Shown: positions 1 through 9,994, counted from the first letter of the stretch. The stretch is DNA of 64,000 nt from Blasia pusilla (GCA_050084515.1 CM114275.1:16120001-16184000), one strand, 5' to 3'. The notes: generated by a model from the letters alone, not told the origin. Program-made: numbers and translations.

Positions 1-294
1 TGAACTCTAAGATGCTTGTCCAACCGTCAAAACTTGTATCGGAGATGTGTTGATTGAGCAACATTTCTTTGTTCAGAATGGAGCTGCTTATTTTGTGATT
101 CTTGGGCAACCTTAAATCACATCATCTAGAATGGAGACCAAAATCATGGATGATGGGTCTCATTATGCTCGTATCAGAAGTCAAGATGGAACAAGATCAG
201 TTCAATTCCTTACTGTACGAGTAGGTCATGAAAGGAATAAGGAGAAATTGAGAGATGGTCCTATGAAGGAAGAGAAAGAGTTGTCGGATTTTTA
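1..294 (+). pseudogene. Retropepsin C-terminal fragment of gypsy relic
   Basis: From about position 35 the frame reads CIGDVLIEQHFFVQN, then VILGQP, a stop at about 114, then ITSSRMETK. This matches the C-terminal part of plant gypsy aspartic protease domains, where a VILG(Q/R)P segment precedes an I-T-S-S-R-M-E stretch. The catalytic DTG/DSG region lies off the left edge. The single stop sits inside the conserved stretch, so it is a pseudogene. Confidence 0.6.
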
Positions 295-483
295 GTTAGC
301 AGTGCTGTAGAGCGGGAATATGGGGATGTAGAGAAAAGAAAGAGTCTTCCACTAGAAGAGGGGGAAGAATCATATATGTTTGGGTGTGGGTTTTCTCAAT
401 GTTTTCTGAATGTGGTCTAGTAGGTTCCAAATGATAAATGAAATGAATGAAAAAAGAAGACATTTTATGAAAAAAAAGAGGGT

Positions 484-767
484 TTGTTAAAATATGAGGA
501 TTTTCTATTAGATGAAAAGTTCATTAGTGGGATATATGAAGAAGAGGGTTTTGGAGATAGTCTTGAAGAGGTGTTCATCCAGATGAGCACCGATTCATTG
601 GATACAAGTATGATTAAAATTCACTCGCGTGAGTTGCATGAAGAAATATCAAGGTTCATGGAAGGAGAAAGAGGATATGAATCTATGGAGAAGGAAGCAG
701 ATGGGCACGAGTTTGAGACAGAGGAACATCCCATGGAGGCACGAGTGCACACAAAATACAAGCCGGT
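484..767 (+). pseudogene. Linker between protease and RT of gypsy relic
   Basis: An open acidic stretch with no catalytic domain, rich in E and D, ends with VHTKYK immediately before the solo LTR at 768. The reading resumes after the LTR at 1413 with TVAQKVKPM, so the two pieces were one continuous coding region. It belongs to the spacer that precedes the RT in this gypsy family. Confidence 0.6.
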
Positions 768-1412
768 TGTCACGATTGATAGGATAGATCGGTGGGATCT
801 AGCAGAGCGTCTATACGAGTAGTGGAGAACATGCCTAGGAGGTTGAGGATGACATGTTGAGGCCTCGAGAAACCTAAGAGAGTAGGTTTCCCCTTCGGTT
901 CGGCTCATTTGGAGCCATATAGAAAAACTTACTATTTTGGGGTAAGTTTCCATATTGGGGATAGTTGACTTTACACTTTGGGAAGTGACCCTTGACCCGC
1001 TACATCAGGTCAAGAGCCAAGGAGGTGACCTACGAGCATAGGTTACCGTTGAGAGGGCTTGGGAGACGGAAGGGGATATACCTCCAAGAGAGAGAGTTTG
1101 ATAACTCATTCTCTCTTTGTTTAACCTCTTGGCAAAAGGCGGCGGAGCTATGGTACCTTGCCTTGTGAGTGTAATCCAAGCCTCTCATTAGGAGAGTGGG
1201 TTTGGTTTGACATGAGAGAGAGAGAGTGCACACCTTTGAGAGCTATGGTGTGAGATGGTATAGAGAGAGATTGGATCTTACTTTATTGGAGATATTTTGG
1301 TACTTCTCGCCTCTATGTATGGATGCCATGAGTTAGCATGGGATCGTGTGTGTTTGTGTGTGTGTTTGATGAGAGCGATGTATGTTTTGTAGCGATGTGT
1401 ATGCGCACAACA
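768..1412 (+). mobile_element. Solo LTR inserted in the gypsy relic
   Basis: A 645-bp non-coding block starts TGTCACG and ends ACAACA, so it has TG...CA ends. It splits a coding region that reads VHTKYK before it and TVAQKVKPM after it. CGGT stands just left (764-767) and just right (1413-1416), consistent with a short target duplication; a 5-bp duplication fits only with one mismatch. It contains the palindromic GGTGACCTACGAGCATAGG motif at 1024-1047, also found near 39.4 kb. The strand is given by the TG-to-CA convention and is uncertain. Confidence 0.65.
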
Positions 1413-2351
1413 CGGTGGCTCAGAAGGTGAAGCCAATGGCTACTCAACTACCAGAGGGTTATGGGAAACAAGTAGAACGTGCATCAATGGAGCCAAGTCT
1501 GCGGGATGTTAGGAAGATAGGATACAAGTTCACAGAAGAGACGCTAGATCATCTGCAAATTGGAGGGGATGAGTTTCTCACAGAAATTGAAATGAAGAGC
1601 TTTCGAGAGATGTTAAGGAGACATGGTAAGGCCTTCTCTTTTACTACACAAGAAATTGGTTGTGTAGACACGAGTGTGATGGCGCCGATGGTTATTTTCA
1701 CCGTTCCACATGTGCCTTGGGATTTGAAACCCATACCAGTACCACGAGCTATGATTCCCAAGCTGATTGAGTTATTGAAGGAGAAGATGCAGATGGGTAT
1801 CTTGGAGCCATGTATGGGGCCTTACTCGAGTCGATGGTTCACTATGCCAAAGAAATTAGGAGCTCTCCGGTTCATTCAAAATATGCAACCAAAAAATAAG
1901 GTAACCATTCAAAATATGGGAGCGGGGCCTAGAATAGATGAAGTCGCAGAAGCTTTTTCAGCCTGTGCTATCTATTCGATAGGAGATTTGCACTCGGGAT
2001 ATGATTAATTCCAATTAGCTATGGGAAGTAGAGATATTAACACTATGCGCACTGCACTTGGGCTTTTTTCGAATGTGCACATTACCTCAAGGAGCAACAA
2101 ATTGTGTCGCTGACATGCAGAGTGCAATGAATAAGATCTTGAGAGAGTTCATTCTTGAGAAAACCATTCCATTTGTAGATGATATTCCTATAAAGGGATA
2201 TGCAATAGAAGATAGAATTGAGAGGGTTGTGAAAGATGGATGTAGAAATTTTGTGTCTGATCATACTCGTGACATGGATATGATCCTAACGAGGCTAAAA
2301 GAGATCAATCTTACTCTTTGTGTAGCTTTGGAGTTCCTCAGATTGTGGTAG
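1413..2351 (+). pseudogene. Gypsy reverse transcriptase (broken)
   Basis: Readable RT segments: an N-terminal region with PIPVPRAMIPKLIELL and GILEPCMGPYSSRWF, then SIGDLHSGYD with an in-frame stop at 2006-2008, a frameshift in a T-run near 2068, then FRMCTLPQGATN and the active-site box FVDD at about 2172-2183. A second frameshift follows near 2320. The metal-binding DD pair is kept, but stops and shifts make the enzyme non-functional. It would have copied the element's RNA to cDNA. Confidence 0.8.
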
Positions 2352-3130
2352 TGGGTCGTCTTTGTGGAGAGTTTGGCCGAAAACCAAATCCAGCAAAAGT
2401 TGATGTCATCGGGAGGATACAAGATTGCAAAAACATCACCAAAGTGAGAAGGTTTTTAGGAGCTTGTGTATTTTATCAGGTGTGGATTCCTCATTTTGGC
2501 CACACATCTGATCCTTTGTATGAGTTTTTGAGAAAGAAGAAGAAGTTCACTTGGGAGAAGAAGCAAAGAGTAGCAATGATTCAGTTGAAGGAGACATTGA
2601 AGTCGCCACTGGTTCTACGACAAATGAGCTACAAATGCAGAAGACCTATTATCATCATAGTGGACACTATCCTTATTGCTATCGGGTGGGCAATTAGGCA
2701 GGATGATGCGGAAAAAAGAAGATTTGCGACAAGGTTTGGAGCTCGTACACTCACGGAACGGCAAAGGAGGTACCCTCAGGTATAGAGGGAGCTTTGTAGA
2801 GTTGTGAGTGCAATGAAAGCTCAAAAGGAGTATCTTATGGGAGCCTATGTATTGCTTGAGGTTGATTTTCTACCCTTGTTAAATATGATTTCTAATTGTA
2901 CAACTCCATATATAGCCATGCTACGTTGGATAGCCTACATTAGGTCCTTGAATCCACAATTGAGGCATATAGCTTGGAAAGAGAACTCAATAGATGATAT
3001 GTTGTCTAGAGCTAGATTTAGTCAAGAAGAAGATATGGAGGCAGTTGAGATAGATGAAGATGATGCATATGTGTGGCAAGTGTCATCTCAAGAACAAGAT
3101 GGCATAGAGGATGTTTTAGCCTTCAACCAA
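2318..3130 (+). pseudogene. Gypsy RT connection and RNase H (broken)
   Basis: The frame begins FGVPQIVVVGRLCGEFGRKP and continues through IGRIQDCKN and RRFLGACVFYQVWIPHF, the usual RT-to-RNase H connection. The RNase H core IIIIVDTILIAIGWAI and FGARTLTERQRRYPQV follows, with one stop at 2783-2785. It ends with HIAWKENSIDDMLSR, a hallmark of the RNase H C-terminus of these elements, and an acidic tail. The expected integrase does not follow on this strand. Confidence 0.75.
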
Positions 3131-3342
3131 GTCATCTGGACACAACATTGGTTTTTCACTACTATTCTTCACCCATTTTCTTACATCCCAATTTTGATAT
3201 CTCCTACTTGGGGCTATGTTCCCTCTTTCAAATGTATTCAATGGCCACCAATACTGAATTCTGAAATTTGTATCTTCACCAACTCCAACTAAAACTTGTC
3301 TCATCCATATGGGATATTTGTTTCTTTCTTGTCCTTTTCCAA

Positions 3343-3780
3343 TTATGAAAAAGTCTCCTTTGGGGCTAGGGGAAGAATAGGCACCAAAGGCCAACGAGAG
3401 GTTGCTGTCTTCCTTCCTCCTCTTTGACAAGCATCACACTTCTGGATGAAGGATCTGACATCCCGATACATTGTGGGCCACCAATAGTGTGAAGCCAAGA
3501 TCTTCTTGACCGTATTCTTAATTGCATAATGCCCTCCTGCATCCTCCGAGTGCATTGCAGCAATCACTAGAGGTACTTCCTCCTTCTCCAAGCACCTTCT
3601 ATATTCTCCATTTGCAAGCTTGAATAACACATCACGGCAGATCTCATAAGGCCCTACCTTGTGCAAGAATATTGCTGGTTCTTCTACTATCATAGGAGTT
3701 GGAAAAGTAAGAGTGATTAGAAATTGCAGGATGTCTTTGTACGAAGATCTTTGTAGGTCCTCCTTGCTGATCAAGAACAG
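3343..3780 (-). pseudogene. Gypsy integrase H2C2 zinc-binding module
   Basis: The frame reads LFKLANGEYRRCLEKEE, then HSEDAGGHY, YWWPTMYRDV and KCDACQRGG: the His-His-Cys-Cys zinc-binding fold that precedes the DDE core of gypsy integrases. The DDE core is missing; the frame stops at 3343. The frame is continuous with the methyltransferase motif VIII upstream, with no frameshift between them. Confidence 0.8.
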
Positions 3781-3799
3781 TGTTTCGTCCGAAAAGTCA

Positions 3800-4430
3800 T
3801 CTTCAAGGATCTTCATAAGATCTGTCATAAGTCTCTGGACTCCATCATAAGCTCGCCTCAATAACTTGAATGGTAAAAGGTTCGTCCACCACAATCATGG
3901 ACGCTGTGCGTGCAATCCAACACTTGCCGCATCCAACATCACCGCCGATCCTATCCACTACCGCACGTGATGTACACTTGCCATCACACGGGCTTGAGTG
4001 TAACCGTACAATGGGACGTTCTCCAAAATATAAGCTAGAGAACATTGTTGGATAGTCTGCAAGTGATGAAGAACTCGCAACATCTCCCAAAATATGGCCG
4101 ACCTCGGGTCCTACAAACGAAGTTCCCGACCCGCCGAAGAATGATCCTGACATGGCCACCCTGCCACCACCAAGTGTATCGGCCCAACCCTATCCACATC
4201 TTGCATCCCCAACAACAAAATGTCGGCCGACAATACATGCTGATATCCTGATTGCATACATTGGTAGTAATTGAGGATACTGCTAGACTAGTCTCGACAC
4301 ATGATGTAATGAGAATCTATGTGTAGTCTCATCCCTCTTGGCATACAAGTACCTGCACTCCACTCTGCTGTCTACAATCTCACTGACGATGTGATCCTCC
4401 ACACGTCCAACAAGAAATACTTGAGCCCTG
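3800..4430 (-). pseudogene. Cytosine-5 DNA methyltransferase module in a gypsy relic
   Basis: One - strand frame shows LVVAGWPCQDHSSAG at about 4119-4173 (motif IV; catalytic PCQ codons at 4147-4155), DPRSAIFWEMLRVLHHL, then LENVPL (motif VI, ENV; ENVP at 4012-4023) and QRP followed by a stop and LWWTNLLP (motif VIII; QRP at 3898-3906). Upstream, in another frame, CRYLYAKRDETT and HHVSRLV (motif II region, about 4290-4355) and a poor motif I near 4395-4425 are readable. Three stops and about two frameshifts make it inactive. A working enzyme would methylate cytosine at C5. The distances and order of motifs fit the C5-MTase fold, so chance similarity is very unlikely. Confidence 0.8.
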
Positions 4431-4576
4431 TTGCCCAACGTATGACTGAATTGGTCATGGTCCTAGCTCTCAATATCCTCCGTAGCCCTCGTTGGGTGGT
4501 ACACAACTGGTCATACTCGTAAGAATCGGGTCGACAACTCCTCCAAGTGTCTCCTCCGTGCGGTTAGTGGATGCTA

Positions 4577-5093
4577 CTACAGTCGCCACATCATACATCG
4601 CACGCCTTGTGAGGGACACATATCATGGAGACCAAAATTGTCTCCACGCCTTGATCTCCGCATCATGGAGAATCCAAAACTTGGGATAATCATCCATGGG
4701 AGGGCCCTCAAGATGCTGAAAAAGTCCCTTCCATGCCATAAAAGGTTCAAATCTCTGCTGGTTCTGCATCCTCTGTGCATCGCACCAACTATCAAACTCC
4801 TCCATAAAATCATCCAACTCGATGGTTCCCACCATGCCTGAGAACCGTCGGGGTTTGCTCGTGGACCCATACATATAGCGATCATCCATGTCCCACAACA
4901 ACGGTGTGGCGACACTCACGACACTCCGTGGCCTCTCGGGTAACTCAAAATTTGCTGACGTCACCTCTGGAATAACTACAACTAGGGGTTGAGGTGGTTT
5001 CTCGTGTGGAAACCCTCGATACCTAGCCCCACTCCGTGTAAATCCTCCGCCACTTCTACCACTACCATGCTCCCCAATACTATGTGGATGCAT
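4577..5093 (-). pseudogene. Gypsy gag-like N-terminal domain
   Basis: A Gly/Arg-rich start (GEHGSGRSGGGF) leads to RRFSGMVGTIELDDFMEEFD, then QHLEGPPMDDYPKFWILHD and EIKAWRQFWSP, followed by a stop and a second-frame tail to 4577. This is a retrotransposon gag/capsid-type start: a short FSG segment and an alpha-helical EF-D-W motif. The fragment at 38722-39213 (EESLMDDYRELWSL, EIDAWRVYG) is clearly related. The C-terminal capsid half and zinc knuckle are missing. Confidence 0.65.
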
Positions 5094-5100
5094 CGTGGTG

Positions 5101-5681
5101 AAACCTACAAACTACTATGACTCATTCTCGAGCCACTAGCTCCGTACTAGACAATGCCCAAACTGTGGACATGCCCCCACTTATCTACTTGAGATCAACA
5201 CTCGTCACTCCCAACTAGTGTGGTATACATCCATCCCACCAAGATCTCTACAGTACTTGCAGTAGTGTCATACACTCACCAACGCACTAATCCACAATGT
5301 GTGTCACCCAAAAATCACCCCTCAAACATCTCCATAAGCAGCAAGGTAACTGAATAAATCCACCTGTGTGCAACAGCTAGCCTTCACTTCCTTGTGGGAG
5401 TGTTGGTAACACAACATGCAAAATAACTCTCCAGTTAAACACACTCTGGAGGAATAGAATTGGGATGGGTGACCTAGAAGTTATGTTGAACTCCATCAGC
5501 ATCAGCTTGCCAAGTCCTCGCGCCCGCCACCAAGCTGGCTTACTGGCGCCTCGCGCCTTTGACGCCTCTCACACCCACTTGCACCTTCAGCACCTCTCTC
5601 GCCTTGAAGCCTCTAAACGCCGAGAATACCCGTGATTCACCCGCCTCACCTGCCGCTCACTTCTCCGCCAAACTCACCTGT
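5101..5681. other. Non-coding stretch between gypsy relic and LINE
   Basis: No coding similarity seen. The first part is CT/AC-rich and resembles the leader side of the gypsy relic; the last 200 bases are richer in GC and in GCCTC/CGCC words. It probably contains the gypsy 5' leader or LTR remnant and the junction with the LINE 3' end, but no clean boundary was found. Confidence 0.4.
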
Positions 5682-6155
5682 GAATGGGAACTTTAGTTTT
5701 GATTTGCGCTGTGCCACAAACCTTGGATCCGCAAGAGACTAAGGTGGGAATGAGAACTTCAATTCGGATTCTTGCCTGCACCAAAAGAGACTATCTCGGG
5801 ATAGAAAAGGGTGACGGATTGCTCCCAATGGGAACTTGGGTTCCGATTGCTGTGCCGCTTTGCCAACTCGCCTCAAACTTAGGCGTCTAAAAATCCTTCA
5901 CTTGAAAGAGTGCCGAATTGGAACTTCAGTTCCAAATGCTCTTTGCTCATTCCTTCCTTCACAAAAGAATGACAGAATTGGAACTTTAGTTCCAATCGCT
6001 CACTCCTCCCTCTCTGCTTCACTCGTCGTGCTGCGGTAGGGAGAGCCGTGCCACTTGACACTCACGGATTGGAACTACAGTTCCGATTCTTTCTCCTTCC
6101 TCCTTTTCCGCGCCTGAAGAAAATCCGCGCCCCACTTGAGACACCGCGGAATAGG
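5682..6155. repeat. Interspersed short palindromes GGAACTTNAGTTCC
   Basis: Six to seven related copies of a 14-18 bp dyad such as TTGGAACTTNAGTTCCAA occur at about 5682, 5746, 5826, 5914, 5974, 6065 and (partial) 6147. Spacing is 60-90 bases with unrelated, mostly C/T-rich filler. The best copies are at 5918-5935 and 5978-5995. They lie at and just past the 3' end of the LINE coding region (- strand), so they may be its 3' UTR. Confidence 0.75.
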
Positions 6156-7922
6156 AACCAAGAGATCTCACCCTTGTGATGTAAGTGATGGTCAAGTAAA
6201 GAGCTTCAACTTCTAGAGGAAGAAAACCTGTTTCCGCAAGAAGAATAGCATACGGAGTTTGGTTTCTTACACCCAATTCTTCTTGTAGAAAGATCTTTTG
6301 CACTCTTTCCACGCGCTCCCAACTTGTCTTCTTACAACAAGGGCCCCAAACTTGGGTCCCATATAAGATCACCGGCAACACTAAGCTCTTAAATAAGAAT
6401 TTCCTAAGACTCCAAGATACAAGATGAGCTCTTCTACACCGGTTTAAAAATGAATATAGAGCTTTGTAACCAGCTTCTACTCTCTTTTGCACGCAAAGTG
6501 CCCAACTATAGTCATGAGAGAAATCGATGCCTAGATATTTGTAACTCTTCACTTGTTCTAATTGTAGACCTTTGTAAAAGAACGAGAACTTGGATCTAGT
6601 ACCCACTATAATGACTTTAGACTTCTCCATATTAACCTCCATCGATTAGGTACAAAACCTTGCCAAAGTGTCGAGGTGCTTTTGTAAACTAATGCCATCA
6701 CGTGCTAGTAATATGACATCATCTGCATACAATAGAGCTTTGATGACAAAGTCCCTAAGCTTGACACCTTCACTATCACATTTCTCAAACCACTTTTTGA
6801 TATCATCTATGAAAACTCCAAAAAGTGTAGGGGAGAGAGGGCAACTTTGAATGACTCCAATGGTACTCAAGATCTCTTGAGTTTGTGAACCTTTGATCTT
6901 GGCCCGAACGGAATGGTATAACGTGGCCACACAATTTGCTAGGAGATTTGGTGGTACTCCAATGGCTTGCAGCCTTTCCCATAAGAGCATGCGAGGTACA
7001 GTATCAAAAGCTTTCTTGAAATCGATGAAGCCGCAAAACAAAGCTTTTCCATTGCCCTTAGATTTCTCCCATGAAACACGCAAGGCCAAGATATGGTCGA
7101 TGGTGTTGTATGTTGGACGAAAACCAGCTTGGACCCGTGCTCTCTTTTGGAAAGTCTCTGTCCATGTGCTCAACTTCGACTCCACCAATTTCCCAAACAA
7201 CTTGGCAAAAACACTACCCACCATGATAGTGCGATAGTTTGTTACCAAGTCCTTCCTTCCTGATTTGTGAATAGGAACAATCTCCCGTAGCGACCAAGTT
7301 GAAGGAAAACCATAGATAAAGATCACCCAATACTTTGGTGAGGATCGGACCAATACAATCTCCTCCCCACTTGAAAAGTTCAATAGAAAGACCATCCAAA
7401 TCCTCACATTTACCATTCGCCAATCTTCTAAGTTGAGTCATCACCTCTCCTTCAGAGAATAAGCCGGATATTCCTTTCACGTGGCATAGATGTAGCATCG
7501 GGAAGAAATAGAGCTTTTCAAGCAAAAGATATCAAATACTTGGTATCAAGAATAGGTTTTGAAGACCATACTACTAACCGTCTCCAAAATGATTTGGGGT
7601 CCTCATGCAGCTCCCTTGTCAAGGACTCTTGTTTCCGCCGCAAGAAAGCTCGTTTCTTAGATTTCACCAAGTATTTGTAAAGGCTCGTCATAATAAGCCG
7701 ACTTGGGATATCCAAAGATTTATCAACTGATTGTGCCCTTGCTTGCTTGCATTCAGAGTCAAACCACCCATTACAAGGCAGCCTCCTAGCACTTCTATCC
7801 TCGTGGGCACCTAAAAAGAACTTAGATGCACTGTTTTTGAGCAATTCGATTAGTTGCATACATGCCGTGTTTGGATCCGAGCTCCATACAATGCGAGTCA
7901 AGAGTTCTTGTAAATGTAGCAT
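6019..7922 (-). pseudogene. LINE ORF2 reverse transcriptase and C-terminal domain
   Basis: After a linker (7922-7518, ending near KSFWRRLVV), the RT shows NYRTIMVGSVFAKLF, RVQAGFRPTYNTIDHI, FIDFKKAFDTVPR (motif A, first catalytic D), GVIQSCPLSPTLF (motif B, with a changed GxG/LSP context) and LLYADDVILLA (motif C, YADD). One stop separates RFCT from SMEVNMEKSKVIIVG in the same frame (6643-6645). The tail has YKYLGIDF and LVLPVILYGTQVWGP, typical of plant L1 ORF2 past the RT. A frameshift lies between about 7400 and 7250. It would perform target-primed reverse transcription if intact. Confidence 0.85.
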
Positions 7923-7966
7923 ATAAAGATATTTTTTACTAGGATCTAAGCGAAACTTGGGAGAAG

Positions 7967-8803
7967 CTAAAATAGATTGACATGTTGAGAGAGGAATGGC
8001 CTTTGATAGTGAGAGAGTAAAAGAGGTGCATGATCTGATTCAGGCTGAGGTTCTAGAATATCAAATTTAGAGATAAGAGAGCTATCAGCGGGCGAGGACA
8101 GAAGATAATCGATGGTGCTAGCGCCAGTAGAAGAGAAACACGTATTGGAGTGAGAGTTGGGAAAATGAGAGGTTCCATTAAGAACTTTCAAATTACAAGT
8201 GGCTCCAAAGGTTAAAAAATGCTCTGTCAAAGGATTTGTAGAAAGATCTGAAGAGATTCTAGACCACAAACCATCCTCATATTCTTCGAGAAGAGGAGAA
8301 ATCAAGGAATCACTAAATTGGGTAAATTGGGCAGTACGTGTGCGAGCATTGAAATCTCCAACTAGAAAGACTTCACCTTTGCTTTGATATTTGAGAATAT
8401 CCCCAATAAGTCGATGGAACGGTTGACTTTGATTGTGAGTGCGTGTTGAGTAGATAAGCATGGAGAGTGGTGCAAAATAACAAATTGCCAAATGACAATA
8501 AGATCCCCCAACCAAACCAAGACGTAGCCAATGATATTGGCCCCCGATATTTTGATCTTCTAGATGAATGAGAGGTAGAAATTGAGACCTGATGAAAGTA
8601 GCAATACCGCCATAACCCCTTCCTGCACGTTGCCTTCTTTGATTCCATGTCGATCCCACCAAAGTAAACCCTTGCATCTCTGCAATAGTATTGCTCTCAT
8701 GTTCCCAAGTCTCCACAATATTGATAATATCCGCCATCTCCCAAATTGGTAGAGCACTCACATACTTTGTTGTTGAAAGGCCTTGTATATTCCACATCAG
8801 CAC
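7967..8803 (-). pseudogene. LINE ORF2 APE-type endonuclease domain
   Basis: A 278-residue open frame begins MLMWNIQGLS, with IVETWE, GYGGIATFI, VFLVGDFNART, STIDYLLSS and ESDHAPLLL. These are the conserved steps of exonuclease-endonuclease-phosphatase nucleases: N in WNIQG, E in the ETWE segment, GDFN, and the final SDH. All catalytic-type residues appear present, so this domain is intact although it is cut off from the RT by a stop. It would nick the target DNA. It starts just downstream of the ORF1 stop. Confidence 0.85.
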
Positions 8804-8821
8804 TCTCAGCTTCTTGGATTG

Positions 8822-9580
8822 CTAGGTTGATAACTCTCTTTTTCTCTGGGTAACAATTGCTCGTCCATCGCGTAGATAAGCAATAAAACCTGCTTCTTGA
8901 GCCTCTTTGACCTTTGCAAGCTCTTTTCTCCTAGCTTTGACTTGTAGAAGAGTGAGATCAGGATCCAACAATATCCTCCGTCCTTTGAGAATGGCCTTGT
9001 TAGCCATGGCAGTATCACGTTGAGTTTGATCAACAAACTTGACTAGAATGGCATGAGGTTGTGTGCCCGTTTTCCCAATGCGAAAAGCTTGAGCCAAGTC
9101 CGGGTTATGAACATGAAGTGTATCAACCAAGAACTTGGTGACAACACTCTTCACCTCTTCGCTCTCTGTTTCCGGCAAACCTGAGATTCTCACATTCCTT
9201 CTACGCGCAAATTGGTTTTCTTTTTCTATCTCTTACTCTTAACAGAAAGAGATATGAGCAACCTTTGTAGCTTCAGCATAAGATTTCATTTTCACTTCTA
9301 AAGTTTCAACAGCCTCATGCAATCCTGAACTATAGGGAGTAGTCACCAAGGATGATGCCTTCTCTTGAACATCCGCAACGGATTTGGAAAGATCGAGCAT
9401 CACAATAGAACTATCTTTCAACACTTTCTTCAAAACCTCTTGCGTTGCTTTCAACTCTCGGATTTGAATATGTGCATGGTTTAATTGAGAAGTTTGCACC
9501 TTGAATTCTTGTCTAAGCTCTTTCAATTCGTTCAAGACGACTTGCACTAGATTCAAGATTTCGTCTTGAGTAGTCATCAT
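8822..9580 (-). pseudogene. LINE ORF1 (coiled coil plus RRM-like RNA-binding protein)
   Basis: One frame runs from MMTTQDEILNLVQVVLNELK to KRELST with two close TAA stops (between SFC and EIEKENQF, about 9230-9241). Residues 1-115 are heptad-rich (coiled coil). After ARRRNVRISGLPETE comes the part seen in L1 ORF1 proteins (AFRIGKTGTQPHAILVKF, GRRILLDPDLT), an RRM-like RNA-binding fold. The full frame is about 252 residues. It would coat the LINE RNA as a trimer. Both stops fit loss of a glutamine codon. Confidence 0.75.
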
Positions 9581-9654
9581 GTACTCGACTTCACTGCATC
9601 CTAGAAAGTATAATCAAATCTCCAACACCACACAACTTCTGCTCTAAAAATCAA

Positions 9655-9985
9655 TTGTGCTTGCAATTCTGAGGGCTATGGCGCCTCCTTATACTCCAAG
9701 TTGCCTCCAAATCTCAGCTTCATATGACACTCCACCTCAAAGTTATGGCCTCGGCAAGATTCAGATCTGAAATCCTCAAATCTACAAGAGCAGAAACTCA
9801 AATCTCTCACAACTTCGTGTGTAGAACTCGGTTGTGCTTGCAATTCTGAGGTCTAGGGCGCCTCTTTATATTCCACGTTGTCTCCAAATCTCAGCTTCAT
9901 ATGACACTCCACCTCAAAGTTATGGCCTCAACAAGATTCAGATCTGAAATCCTCAAATCTACAAGAGCAGAAACTCAAATCTCTC
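9655..9985. repeat. Two tandem 177-bp units upstream of LINE ORF1
   Basis: TTGTGCTTGCAATTCTGAGG opens unit 1 at 9655 and unit 2 at 9832 (period 177). The second unit is cut short at about 9985 after GAAACTCAAATCTCT. The units differ at only a few positions. They lie just 5' of ORF1 on the LINE strand, where some L1 families carry tandem promoter monomers. Confidence 0.85.
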
Positions 9986-9994
9986 CAAATATGA

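Larger units (their letters stand above)
1..3130 (+). mobile_element. Ty3/gypsy retrotransposon relic (protease, RT, RNase H)
   Basis: A broken gypsy polyprotein reads along the + strand: end of a retropepsin (1-294), linker (484-767), reverse transcriptase (1413-2351) and RNase H (2318-3130). It is truncated by the left window edge. Coding similarity stops near 3130, where a second gypsy relic of opposite strand begins. No LTRs of its own were found. A solo LTR (768-1412) interrupts it. Several stops and at least two frameshifts show it is dead. The domain order is the usual gypsy order; family assignment rests on RT and RNase H motifs seen in translation. Confidence 0.85.
3343..5100 (-). 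mobile_element. Ty3/gypsy relic with a DNA methyltransferase module
   Basis: On the - strand, in 5'-3' order, are a gag N-terminal domain (5093-4577), a cytosine-5 DNA methyltransferase module (about 4430-3800) and an integrase H2C2 zinc-binding module (about 3780-3343). Protease, RT and RNase H are absent between gag and integrase, so the copy is internally deleted or the family order is unusual. It faces the + strand relic at 1-3130 tail to tail. A second copy of gag plus methyltransferase motif I lies at 37.7-39.2 kb. Gypsy elements carrying captured C5-methyltransferases have been reported in charophyte algae, so the association has precedent. Confidence 0.75.
5682..9985 (-). mobile_element. 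L1-type LINE, nearly full length, decayed
   Basis: In - strand order: two 177-bp tandem units (9985-9655), ORF1 with coiled coil and RRM-like half (9580-8822), ORF2 with an APE-type endonuclease (8803-7967), reverse transcriptase (7525-6646) and C-terminal domain (6642-6019), then a palindrome-rich tail. The layout is that of plant L1 elements and length is about 4.3 kb. Stops in ORF1 and ORF2 and a frameshift in the RT make it inactive. No poly-A tail or target-site duplication could be assigned. Confidence 0.85.
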
